Shown here in pieces: positions 23,006-33,379 of a stretch of DNA of 64,000 bases. The notes beneath the pieces are model-generated. The model did no database searches. It was not told the DNA's origin and saw only the letters and a program-made list of their open reading frames with translations. How positions within the stretch are numbered: the stretch's first letter is position 1; every line of letters begins with the position of its first letter. This stretch comes from Bradysia coprophila (Eukaryota; Arthropoda; Insecta; Diptera; Sciaridae). A program made the position numbers and the translations under genes. The stretch lies in assembly GCF_014529535.1 (NCBI RefSeq), contig NW_023503493.1, positions 9,394,001 through 9,458,000 on the forward strand, given 5' to 3'.

Positions 23006-23177
23006 TGTTAGAGTTATCGCTTTAGTGAAATTCAGGATATTAATGGAAAGTCCAGGTTTTATAAAGAACAATTATATTTAACGTGAATTCGCAATGATAA
23101 ATTGATGGAGAATGAATCGGTTTAGAGAAGTTGACTGGTTGCTTGATATTATGATATTTAAATGGCCAACTCCAACA
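23006..23177 (-). repeat. 5' LTR of the copia-type element
   Basis: 172 bp, identical by eye to 18840-19011. Flanked on the outside by the GAATC target duplication (23178-23182). Confidence 0.95.
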
Positions 23178-23537
23178 GAATCATGTACGAATTTAGCGAA
23201 TTTATTGGTAGTGTGACAGGGTCGTAGTCGTGGGTATAGTCTTGGGGTAATTAGGTGTTATACACGAGGCGTTTACGTCGAATAAAGTCTTTAGTCTGAA
23301 GATATTTTTCTTTAAAGTTTAACTCTTCGGACTGGTTACTAAAAGGCATTCCTGTGAAATGTAAGAAAAAGTCATCGGAGGGAGGGATTGAAAGGCTTTG
23401 AGTGAGAAGAAGACGCCAAGTTGCTATATATTGGTTGTCCGAGCCTGTAATTCCCACATTTACTTACATCCTTTCAAAAACATATCCGTGATTTTTGCCG
23501 ATGTTCCCATTCAGAGAAGTTATAATGTGTCTACTAT

Positions 23538-23662
23538 ACAGTCTTTGACATTTCAAATGTCTCACTGTCAAATTTTTCTGAGAATTTCATTGTGTCATTG
23601 CGAATTCACAATGGCATTCTTTGAAAAAAATGACAGTGAGACATTTGAAATGTTAAAGCCTG
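23538..23662. mobile_element. Palindromic MITE-like repeat
   Basis: Arms CTTTGACATTTCAAATGTCT (23543) and AGACATTTGAAATGTTAAAG (ending 23658) plus CACTGTCA / TGACAGTG, with ACAG / CTGT at the tips. A hairpin of about 30-bp arms and no coding content. Confidence 0.65.
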
Positions 23663-24004
23663 TAGCTTGACCTTGAAAATCTTAACTTATAATTTTTGCA
23701 GGCTTGATGAATATTGCTTGATGATTGAGTGATGGTATATGGGATGTCACACGATTTTTAGAATTTTTTGATGTGTCGCCCCTCTCCTTTTCATCACTTT
23801 TTCTCTACTCATAACGCTTGACACTAGGCCAACCTCCAGGTCCGTCTCATTTATCGCCGCAATTAAAATATTTGACCCCTTCCTAGTATACACAACACAA
23901 GTAAACATACAGTGGACGTCAGTTGTTTTTCATCTGGTCCAATCATTAAAGCAAAACTTCAACTTCTTTATACTTCTTTATACACCGATGGAATAGGATG
24001 CGCG

Positions 24005-24335
24005 TGGTTAAACCCAAAGTATATAAACACTGAAGCTAATGAAGGCCCTCAGCGGATCAGAGAAATTACGGATCCAAACTTTCAGGTGAATTCATTTCCG
24101 TATGTTGTCTAACTTAGACTTGTGCAACATGACGGCACTAAATTCTTCCAATTCACCACTAAATACAACTTGACACAACGAATCGTTCCAAATTCACAAC
24201 TAGATGCAACTTGACACAAACGAATTCAATACGTGTGCAACATGACGGAGCTAAAATTAACCTGAAAGTTTGTATCCGTGTGTAGCTGTGGATTTGCATT
24301 ACCTTCAGTGTTTATATACTTTGGTTAAACCGGAT
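24005..24335. mobile_element. MITE with ~35-bp inverted ends and internal short repeats
   Basis: Left CAAAGTATATAAACACTGAAG (24014) and right CTTCAGTGTTTATATACTTT with flanking GGTTAAAC. The interior contains the direct repeat CAACTTGACACAA twice and paired GTGCAACATGACGG motifs. Confidence 0.65.
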
Positions 24336-27150
24336 ATATAAAGACTTTGAAGCAGTTTTGTTGACATGAGTCGACCAGCTGATAATCAGCTGACGCAAAT
24401 TCATATCTAAATTTCACTACCGTCCGTTGTAAATAATTAAAGAAAATTATGGGGTGAAGCGAGCATCAACGACATGAACTAATTTTATCTAAAACTTCTG
24501 ACCGAAATTTTCCAGACTGTGTCTCCTAGCGCACCCATCTATGAGCTACGGCCCTGAACTGCGATTATTTTTTTATCAATAAAAATGGAATGACAAAAAG
24601 CAGAGTAACAAAAATGTAAACAGAAATTGATGTCGGATTATTCAATTAAAGAGTCGATGATAAAGTCAATGAAGTGGGAAGAATTAATGAGACAGAATCA
24701 CCTTTTTGAATATCGGTTTCAGGTATTTTCATTACATCGAAACTGTTTAATGAATAATTGTTTACTGATAACAATGGAGTGGAATGTTTTGTATTTTTTG
24801 TGCTAGTGGTTGTAGTGGTTATTCGTCATGGTAAACAAATTTTCGTTGTTTGAACTAAATTTTGAAGATCACAAAAACGAAAACGAAAAAGAAATAAAAT
24901 TCACAACACAAAAGCACAACATATGATGCGATGTCTATATATTCACCTTGCACACAATGCACAAAACCAAAATCGATTGTCTTTTCAATGGTTTTTTTTC
25001 TGTTTGGTTTCCGTCTCACTTCTTTTGAGTGTGATTATTGTACATATTTTTGCATGCAATGAACGAAATTATGGAATATATATAAAAAAAATCTATCAAG
25101 GGCATCGAGTGCTATTTTTAGCCTTCAATGAAACATATGAACACACGTTCAGATTTTATATTACTTAAATTGACCAAAATTTTGGTGATTTTTTTCTGAT
25201 TTCGTTTCATTGACAGTGAACATCCTCGATATTACATTCAAATGATTAAAATAGTCCCGACTGTCCATTCGAATCCATTGAAGCGAAATGTGAAAAATCA
25301 TCATTGCATTACACGAAATAATTTATATTTAAAACAAAAATATAAATTGTTGGCACGCAAAAAACGGTTCGTAATAAAATAATAAAACCGAGAAAACACT
25401 GCCCGATATAATTTCGATGACAATTTGATTTTCCTTTTTCGTTCAATGATCAATCCGTTCATAAGTTCAAATGAAACAAAGGTTGGCTGACGGAACGCTA
25501 CATGTTACACATAGCACTACCCATAACAACCAAACAAAATAACCAAAATAATGAAAAATTATGCAAATTTAAGACAAATATACAATAACCAGTGTCTGGT
25601 GTTACCTTTTTTGTTGAGTATAAATATCGCGAAATAAATCGTTTTTATCGGACGTTGATTATTATAAATCTTTGACCAGATATTGAAACACTTTAACGTT
25701 CATCGTTTAAAACACTTTTTTTGACCAACAAATTCACGAAAATAATTTCTTTTACACTTTTTTTTTTGTTACAGACAATCAACAATTAAGTAATTTCTTT
25801 AGATCTCTAGAATACTGCAGCTGTCATTGCTGTCACAATGAAAACACTATAATGCGATGATAGTTCCATCTATGGTCGGATAGGATTAGTATTTGTGTTC
25901 GATGTTTTTATTCAAAAAAATTGGCGGATACATGTTCATATGAGGATTTCAGTATTCAGTGAAATCTGAATGAATTAAAAAGATATTTGATCGATACATT
26001 ATACAGTCCCTCATTATATGAATCAATTGAATGATGAGCATGCAGACAGCAATGAATAATACTCGCTAATCGGGGCGAAACGAAAGAACTTTCCTCTAAT
26101 TCTTTCCTAACAATTTTACAAATTGAAAAAAGCTGACCTTCAGAATTCGATCGAAGAATGAAAATTTAAAGTAAAGTTTTTACTCCTGTCCCATGAACTT
26201 TACTCCTGTTGACGAAAATGATAACATGGGACCTATTTTCGATTTATTTGTTTATATTCCGATGTGGAAATCCACGTTCTCATGGGGTAGGTGGTAAACT
26301 CATAGAGTGTCATACTCGAGAAGTGATATGGTGGCAACCAGAATACATTGGATGCTGCTACACGTACTCCATTATTTCGGATTACAGCTTTGTGATATTC
26401 GCAAACTCATTCGAGTGTTTTTTCAGCAACTTGCTTCGGCATCGGCTTCGGCATTTTAAATAAATTAGTGCTGTCTACCGTATGTATAACGCATAAAAAC
26501 CTTAGAGAGGCGAATTTGTGAGAGAAAATATATGAAATTCTCTCAGAAATTCGTCTGGAGTACGTTGAGTGCTGATTTACAAACAAATTTTTCTCAGAGA
26601 CTTGGACATCTTAAGAATAATTGTTAGTTGCAGACCGAGAGCCCATATGCATATTAGTCCTCCATAAGGCAATGGTTTGAAACCCGCATGACGTGTTACG
26701 TTAGTCGTTATGAAAAACTTTTGTTCTACGATTTATTTAGCACTGCGCGAGGGGCCGATATTTGTAAATTTCAATGACACAGCTTTTTCAAAAAGTGAAT
26801 CCTCTGAGGATTTTCCATTCTAATCGGATTTTCACAGGTGCAGAGGTAATGCCTCACTATATTTAAATACCTTGGATTTTTTTATTGTTTTAATGAAACT
26901 TTCTCTATCTTGTCGTTATTGATGGATTTTCATCGATTTTTAAGGATTTTCTTGGATGTTCTCAAGGAAAAGTTTACAGAGAAATTTTTGAGGCATTTCT
27001 TCGATTTTGAATTTTTTTAATGAATTATTTGGGTCGTAATTTGAACGAGAATTTGAAACATTTTGAAAACTTTTAATCCCTCTCCTGGTATAGAGCCTTT
27101 GATGGCGTAGAATAACTGTGAAAGCGTTAGAAAAGTTTCGAATGGAATGG
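24336..27150. other. Intergenic, no gene recognised
   Basis: Very AT-rich. Open frames at 24923-25168 and 26209-26463 plus are low-complexity or lack family and splice support. No long repeat structure noticed. Confidence 0.5.
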
Positions 27151-27326
27151 AGATTATTGCGGCTTGTCAACTTTTGGCACGCTGGAAAGGTGTAAAGGAG
27201 TCGCGAAAATCCCTCCAAGTAAAATTCTAAAAATCTAAAATTTAACTTTTGATTTTTAGAATTTTACTTCAAGTTATTACTCGATTCCTTTAAAGCGTTC
27301 CAAAAAATGACAAGCCGGAATAATCT
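27151..27326. mobile_element. Palindromic MITE, 176 bp
   Basis: Almost fully self-complementary: AGATTATTGCGGCTTGTCA at the left pairs with TGACAAGCCGGAATAATCT at the right, and AAGTAAAATTCTAAAAATC pairs with GATTTTTAGAATTTTACTT around a short loop at about 27240-27251. Confidence 0.75.
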
Positions 27327-28296
27327 GCGATGTGTTGATTTATTTGGGATGATAATAAATTACTCAGAATGGATTAAACCAAAAATTCGTTCATAATTGA
27401 CCTGATCCGAGACTCGAGTCGATTTGAATGAAAAGAAACGGGTTGAAACGGTAATGCTTCTCCTTGACTTATATTGTGGGTGTTTTCAATTGTTTTTTCC
27501 TTACAAACATTGAATTTCATTTTATTGTCTATCGTACACGAATTAATATCATAGAATATGCATTAACCTGTGATTGCATTTACATTTCTAGTAACGCATT
27601 AATTTATTGTGATGATAATAAATTCGTAAATTACTCATTTAAAAACTAACTCCATAACGAAAATAAGTTAGCGTCGCTAAACGAAGCAAAAATATTCTGT
27701 AAACGACAACAAGACATCTTTTGAAACATACATTCCATTACAACATGAACTTTAGCCATTCACGGACGGCGATTCAATTAATCAGTTATCGACAGCGATG
27801 ACAAAAATGAACCGTTAATGATGCTGTCTTGTACAGATCAAAAGAGGTAATAGATTCGATTATTCAGTTAGTGATATGCTGACCATAGATAAATATACCA
27901 AGATATAACGGATCAGAACAAACTGCGAATAAGCCACCCGAAAAAACGCAGCTTTCACTTTTCTTCCCGAGTGAAACACATAACTTTTCACATAAGGGCA
28001 ACACAAACTTTCGCAGCAGTGGAGAAAATGGCCATTTTCTCCAAGCACAATTCTTGGAACACGATTGTGCTATGACATGAATGGTAACGAACTCGTCAGA
28101 GCTTTGATGTTTTTGATTTTAAACTATGTACCGGTCTTCGCTTAGGTCTCTTGTTTTCGTTTGTTTTTTTTTTTATTAAACTTTAGCGCTAGATCTTTTG
28201 TCTGACTAGCGATATTACAGTAGCGTGCGACTGCGACACTCAACATCTTATCGGTTATTGACAAAGAGAGTGGGTCGAAATTCTCTCACGCACAAC
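27327..28296. other. Intergenic, upstream of the Cys-rich peptide gene
   Basis: No gene seen. The last ~100 bp form the probable promoter of the gene at 28370. Confidence 0.5.
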
Positions 28297-28304
28297 TATA
28301 AAAG
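28297..28304 (+). promoter_or_regulatory. TATA box of the Cys-rich peptide gene
   Basis: TATAAAAG lies 73 bp upstream of the ATG at 28370, placing a start near 28327-28332 and leaving a 5' UTR of about 40 nt. Confidence 0.6.
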
Positions 28305-28369
28305 CGAGTTAACAATTGTTCTGGCATAAGTACTTCTTTGCAATAAGTTGTAATTGGTTTAAATCGGAA

Positions 28370-28893
28370 ATGAAGTTGTCGATAATTATTTGGTTGTTCA
28401 GTTGCGTTGCACTGTCAATGCAGTACGGTATGGAATAGAAGTTTCTTATTTTTGTCTTTGATATCTTGCTCAGGGTCGTTTATAAATTACATATATTCCA
28501 AAATTCCAACGTAATTTATGAACGACTCCTCATATTTTGATGCGAAATAGATTGCTTTTGGAGCGGATGTGAGGGACTCTTATACAAAGGCACAATTATA
28601 TGTCGTAAATATGGTGCTGGTGCTCTTTACTCCGGAGGAACTAGCAATAAAGGATGTAAGTGGGACACGACTAGAGTGCAGTGTTGCAGAGAAGATCAAT
28701 TGAGTAATTTTCATAACTTTACATTCGAAAGAACGAATATCATAGAAATATTTCAGGGCCTGGATGCAAATGGTCGAAGAGTTGTTACGGTAGTGCATAT
28801 AAAGCTAGTAGAGTATGCAGAAACGAATTTGGGGGGAAGTTGAAGCCTTCAGGGAGATATTTAAGCTGTGATGGTACAACGTTTGGGTATTAA
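28370..28893 (+). CDS. Secreted cysteine-rich peptide, 115 residues, with two related halves
   Basis: Three exons: 28370-28427, 28551-28703 and 28757-28893 (introns of 123 and 53 nt, all GT/AG, all phase 1), 348 nt in total. The first 19 residues, MKLSIIIWLFSCVALSMQY, form a signal peptide. The mature part has ten cysteines. Two halves share a pattern: C-x4-C-x10-C-x17-C (Cys 21, 26, 37, 55) and C-x5-C-x10-C-x16-C (Cys 74, 80, 91, 108), plus a CC pair at 64-65 between them; both also share WS, a G..YK block and a CR. This suggests duplication of a disulfide-bonded unit, and intron 2 falls between the halves. The family is not recognised; defence, venom-like or reproductive secretion are all possible and none is shown. 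A TATA box at 28297 supports expression. Intron 1 contains a short palindromic MITE. Confidence 0.76.
28472..28530. mobile_element. Very short palindromic MITE in an intron
   Basis: AGGGTCGTTTATAAATTAC at the left pairs with GTAATTTATGAACGACTCCT at the right. It lies within intron 1 of the Cys-rich peptide gene. Related ends occur at 39596-39868. Confidence 0.6.
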
Positions 28894-29047
28894 TGAAAAT
28901 ATTAAGCAAAATTGGTTAAAAACATCTCTTTTACGATTTCTAGAACTACTCACGAATGCTGTCCATAATCGGACAAAGATGACATAAACATTTCGGTCGC
29001 CGTCTCTGCTGATCTAGTTTTAATATCACATTGTTCAAAAAAAAATT

Positions 29048-29206
29048 ATACCAACATGGAAAGTTGATACTTTTACCCCGCATATGAGGGGCGAAAGTAA
29101 AAAAATGCATCCCGCATTTTGAGGGGAGAAAGTAATAACTTTCGCCCCTTTTTTACAACTTTTATACACAAAATTTGTGGTAAGTATCAACTTTCGATGT
29201 TGGTAT
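29048..29206. mobile_element. MITE with ATACCAACAT...ATGTTGGTAT ends
   Basis: Left ATACCAACATGGAAAGTTGA, right TCAACTTTCGATGTTGGTAT, with internal GGGGCGAAAGTAA / TTACTTTCGCCCC-type pairing. The same termini bound 41287-41725. Confidence 0.7.
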
Positions 29207-29734
29207 TAAAAAATTGTTATTTTCATGTGTCAAGGCGAAAATGAGGGAGTTTCGAGATTTTTCTCGGGTTTTCGACCCCTTACATGATTTTTTTTTTTGA
29301 GTATTTGTTTTGGACGATTGTTTTTAGGCAAACTTTAGGCAAAGATTTTCAATAAACCATAAATCGTAAATAAAATGCGACTCGTATGAGCTATCTATTA
29401 TTCTGTTTGATTGCCATTTTGTCATATTTAATCAGAAATAAAAAAACGCAATGCAGCATCAGTTATTGGAACGTTGCCATCAACACACGCCCTGGACGAG
29501 GTTTATTACCTCCTTTCTAAACGAAAATTGTAAATTTTATCAAAAAACGCGATAGATATTCTTCTCTTACAGTTTTGTACAAAAAAGGAAGTCCCCCGGT
29601 ACTTACTAAATTTACAAAACCTTCAATCGTGAATAAAATATGAATTAACGAATTTAATTAATTTTTTTTTGTCGTTTCTTCACTTTTGTCGATTTTTCTC
29701 GTCGATTCAGAAAACGACAAAAGTGAAGAATAGA

Positions 29735-29890
29735 CAAAACGTCTTCAAGTTACATTTCGTAGAAGGATGAATTGACTAGGAACGAACAAAACACCTTCTC
29801 GTTACATTTTGCAAAAGGATGAATTCCCTAGGAACGGACAAACACCTTCTCATTACATTTCGTTGAAGGATGAATTCCCTAGGAACGAAC
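29735..29890. repeat. Tandem repeat, ~55 bp x 3
   Basis: Three consecutive units, each with the order CTTC, GTTACATTT-type block, AAGGATGAATT and CTAGGAACGAAC. No open frame is supported. Confidence 0.65.
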
Positions 29891-31039
29891 CGCCTTTGCT
29901 TTACATTTCCAAAATCGTGAAAAATGTGAAGGAAAGACTTTTTTTTACTTTTTACTGATTTACTGAAGAGGTGCCAACGACATGTACCACATTTCTATCG
30001 GTATTTTATTATTTTTTATCGGTAAAATTGAATTTTTCTATCGGTCGAATATAATATCCCATAAAATTATCACGACTCGTATGGGAGTTGTAAAATATTT
30101 AAGAGGGTACAAGGGTTTAGCTTCCGACAAGAACCAAAATTGCGCGAAAAATAGGGCATATTTAGGAACATAATTCTCAGGACTCAAGAGATGGAATACA
30201 GCAAAAAGGGAATTAACGATTAATTTGAGCCTTACTTAACAGAAATTTGTGTTCGCATTTATAAAATTACTTGATTTTCACAATTATTTTTCACAATTTT
30301 TCACGTCTGCAAGGCAAAATTTTTTTCCACTTTAGGTACATTTTTTCGGCAGTACATCGAGAATAAACACATAAGTTGCTATATCAAAACCGTTCCTTAT
30401 GTCGCTGACCACGAAAATGTGTTTTCCTTTTTCTAAAATTCCTTTTTGTTTTGATTAAATTAATAAAAATCAAAAATTTTTCTACCACGGCGGCCATCTT
30501 GCTTTCACACTATTTCTATGGTGGCCGTCTTCGATGTTCCAGATTCTTTTGTTATTGAAGACACAATGAGCATTTCACTTGAATTAAAAGAGGTGGCGCC
30601 ATAGTATTTGGTTTATGTCCACAGCTAAACCCTTGTATACCCTCTTAATATTCAGAAATTAGTTGAGAATGACTTATCTTATATTGCTCACAAATAATGA
30701 TGGTTACATTTAACGTTTTTCATAAAATTTCCTAAACTTTTCAATCATAGTGTGCTCATTTGAGCAGGCAGGCAGGCAGGCATTTTTCTGCCGTAAGACA
30801 TTGAGGAAAAATATCTTTCTTTGGTGGTAGACGCATCAAATTTGTTAGTCAACTGTCAAGTTGTTAGTCAACTATCAAGTTGTTAGCAGTTCACTAACAA
30901 GAGATGTTTACCGGTTAGAGGCTGGGCATGTGCTGACGAGATTTTTCTTCCTACTTGTTTCATGCACATTATCGAAAACAAACTTAAGATGATTTGATCA
31001 CTACCCAACAAAATCGAATTTCATCAAAGTAATACTTTT
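29891..31039. other. Intergenic, no gene recognised
   Basis: Includes a (GGCA)n microsatellite near 30765-30781 and a short direct repeat of GTTAGTCAACT-type units at 30846-30890. The open frame at 29982-30173 has no support. Confidence 0.45.
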
Positions 31040-31101
31040 CACGGTGAGCTTTAAAAAAAATTTATTCGACCTCTCGTGCACATGGGATATTTTTATGGGA
31101 A

Positions 31102-31275
31102 TGCGGCGGCTCAGGTTATACCATTCACCACCCGCATACATACGTCACACACATTGCATTATATCGAGTCATTCTAGTCGACGCGGTCCGAACGTACGGA
31201 CGTGTCAATCGATCATTCCATTCAATATATTTTGTCAGTGTAAGAGAACACGGAGTTTTATTCTCTTACCCTGCA
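31102..31275 (+). repeat. Left LTR of the TRIM-like element
   Basis: 174 bp starting TGCGGCGGCTCAGG and ending TTACCCTGCA; contains TTGTCAGTGTAAGAGAAC, a plausible initiator region. Confidence 0.9.
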
Positions 31276-32493
31276 CTGGTGACCCCGACATTCGAACGCA
31301 TCGCAACCTGCGCTCAATTAATTCGCCACTAAATTCGATTAAATATCTCAAAAATAAAACGCGAGTGAATTTTGTCCCGTGTAGTGAAAGCGATTTTCGC
31401 GATTTCCATAGACTTTGCCAAGTGCTCAATCCGATTCTGCAATGTCGCTAGGTTTTGTGCATCAAAAACAGCAACATTTTTTACGAATTTCATACGGACA
31501 TCGGATGGTTTTGAAAAAAAATTCTGCACAGCACCGCGTGGCCCATATATTGTTCATCGCATCCATTGTTTAGTGCATCCATTGTTTAGTGCACCCATTG
31601 TTCAGACATATCGACAACTAGCGCCATCGGACAAACAGTAGCCGTACGAACGACTCGCTCACTTGCCGTGTGTCACAAATACCAAATATTGGAGAAAACC
31701 AAACGAAATGTCAACGAAATTTTTGACAACTATTTTCGACTGCGGCAACAATTTCTTCGATCTGATCAAATCTTGTTTATGGGACCCGATGCATACAATT
31801 CACGACATCCATCGAAACGACACAACGTGGCCGGCTAGAATCATCGACCACAATTACTGTCAATACGACAGGCGACACCACGGAAATTCAACGAGAATTT
31901 CACACCGAACAAAGCGAACAATTTTAACACCGAAATTCAACGAGGATTTCACTGCAACAATCAACCGAAGTGTTGATCTTGCCAAACGAGCGAACACCAG
32001 CGAACCGAAACTGGATTTCCTGCGGCTTTTTGGATCCAGTGAGCGACCACAACAAACGAAACGATCGACGAGCGACGACCAAGACTGGATTTTTGGAAAT
32101 TTTTGGATCCAGTCAGTCATCGAAGTTAAACACTTGAACGACAAGCGACTCAACACCCACCGAATCATCGTTCGATTCATCTTCAATTGATTGGAATCCA
32201 GTTATCGATTACCGAACGAACTCACAAGGCCGACAAACAAATCCATCTTGATGTTGGACCGAATTCATACGGCGCGAATCATCAGCGAATCCTGGGACGA
32301 CGACCCGGGAGTGCACGCGATTTTCTGTGCAGAAAACGATCAACGAACGACTTTTCTAACTTGAAATTTGTCAAACGAATCATTTTTTTTTTAATTTTTC
32401 GATTGAATTTTAACGTAGATTCATGATGTAATGATACACGACAGCTTACCGACGAGATTTTTTCCTTGTAAAAATTTTCTAAGAGGGAAGTAG

Positions 32494-32667
32494 TGCGGCG
32501 GCTCAGGTTATACCATTCACCACCCGCATACATACGTCACACACATTGCATTATATCGAGTCATTCTAGTCGACGCGGTCCGAACGTACGGACGTGTCAA
32601 TCGATCATTCCATTCAATATATTTTGTCAGTGTAAGAGAACACGGAGTTTTATTCTCTTACCCTGCA
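32494..32667 (+). repeat. Right LTR of the TRIM-like element
   Basis: 174 bp, same sequence as 31102-31275 by eye. Followed by GGAATGTGCTCAGG, which rejoins the interrupted palindrome arm. Confidence 0.9.
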
Positions 32668-32772
32668 GGAATGTGCTCAGGGGCCTCCCAGGATGACGAA
32701 ATGACTATTCCCAAAATATTTCGATGGGAAAATTTTTAATTAGATCGATTTTTCGTTTTTTTGGGACCTACA

Positions 32773-33379
32773 CAGGGCCTATTATTTGGAAATTAATTCC
32801 CCAAATTCCCAAAATTCTCAAATATTCCCAAATATTCTCAAATATTCCCAAATATTCTCAAATATTCCCAAAAATTCCCAAAAATTCCCAAATATTGAAC
32901 TGAATTGAAGAAGTCGGCTGTAGATACGCAGATGTCTTTTCACTCAGGAACTACCCTTTAAATATTTGAACGATCAGTGGATATTATCCTTATAAACTTT
33001 TTAATACACAAAATGACCTGTTTTAAGCCGATGGAGGAACCCCAAAAGATTTAAGTTTTAAGTGCAATGAAAATAACCCTTTATTCATAAGGAATATGCA
33101 TTGACATTGCCTAATCACGTCAAGCACATTACGTCCGAGGTTCCAAATTTTTGGGAATATTTGGGAATTTTTGGGAATATTTGGAAATATTTGGGAATAT
33201 TTGGGAATATTTGGGAATATTTGGGAATTTTTGGGAATATTTGGGAATATTTGGAAATATTTGGGAATATTTGGGAAAATTCCAAAAATTCCCAAATATT
33301 CCCAAAATTCCCTAATATTCTCAAATATTCCCAAAATTCCCAAATATTCCCAAAATCGATTCCCAAATAATAGGCCCTG
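32773..33379. mobile_element. hAT-like element of the CAGGGCC family nested in the palindrome
   Basis: Starts CAGGGCCTATTATTTGG and ends CCAAATAATAGGCCCTG. Flanks GACCTACA (32765-32772) and GACCTACG (33380-33387) match at 7 of 8 positions, as expected for a hAT duplication; the uninterrupted right arm of the host palindrome carries only one copy. Much of the element consists of TTGGGAATATT-type 11-bp repeats in both orientations (32790-32895 and 33145-33355), so it can fold on itself. Open frames such as 33023-33435 only read these repeats. Confidence 0.8.

Larger units (their letters stand above)
18840..23177 (-). mobile_element. Intact copia-type LTR retrotransposon
   Basis: A 4338-bp element oriented on the minus strand. 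The two 172-bp LTRs begin TGTT and end AACA and look identical base for base. The insertion is flanked by the perfect 5-bp duplication GAATC (18835-18839 and 23178-23182). It carries a primer-binding site, a polypurine tract and one uninterrupted gag-pol frame. Identical LTRs plus an open frame indicate a very recent, possibly still active insertion. The domain order (integrase before reverse transcriptase) is that of Ty1/copia. Confidence 0.96.
31102..32667 (+). mobile_element. Non-autonomous LTR (TRIM-like) element nested in the palindrome
   Basis: Two 174-bp LTRs, identical by eye (31102-31275 and 32494-32667), with TG...CA ends, flank 1.2 kb of internal DNA. The 4-bp duplication GGAA lies at 31098-31101 and 32668-32671. 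A primer-binding-like TGGTGACCCCGACATTCG begins at 31277, and a polypurine stretch AAGAGGGAAG lies at 32481-32490. The interior has no gag, protease or reverse transcriptase motif; its open frames (for example 31663-32190) look like non-coding DNA. It must be mobilised in trans. The 5-bp-or-less duplication and the primer site recall BEL or gypsy elements, but the superfamily is not proven. Confidence 0.88.

Noticed and set aside
22904..23071. N-terminal extension of the copia polyprotein into the LTR and leader
   Set aside because: The frame is open, but it covers the primer-binding site and LTR; the conserved gag start is at 22903.
31663..32190. 175-codon open frame in the TRIM-like element as a gag-like gene
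   Set aside because: Mixed composition with overlapping frames on the other strand, no CCHC knuckle, protease or reverse transcriptase motif, and no family resemblance.
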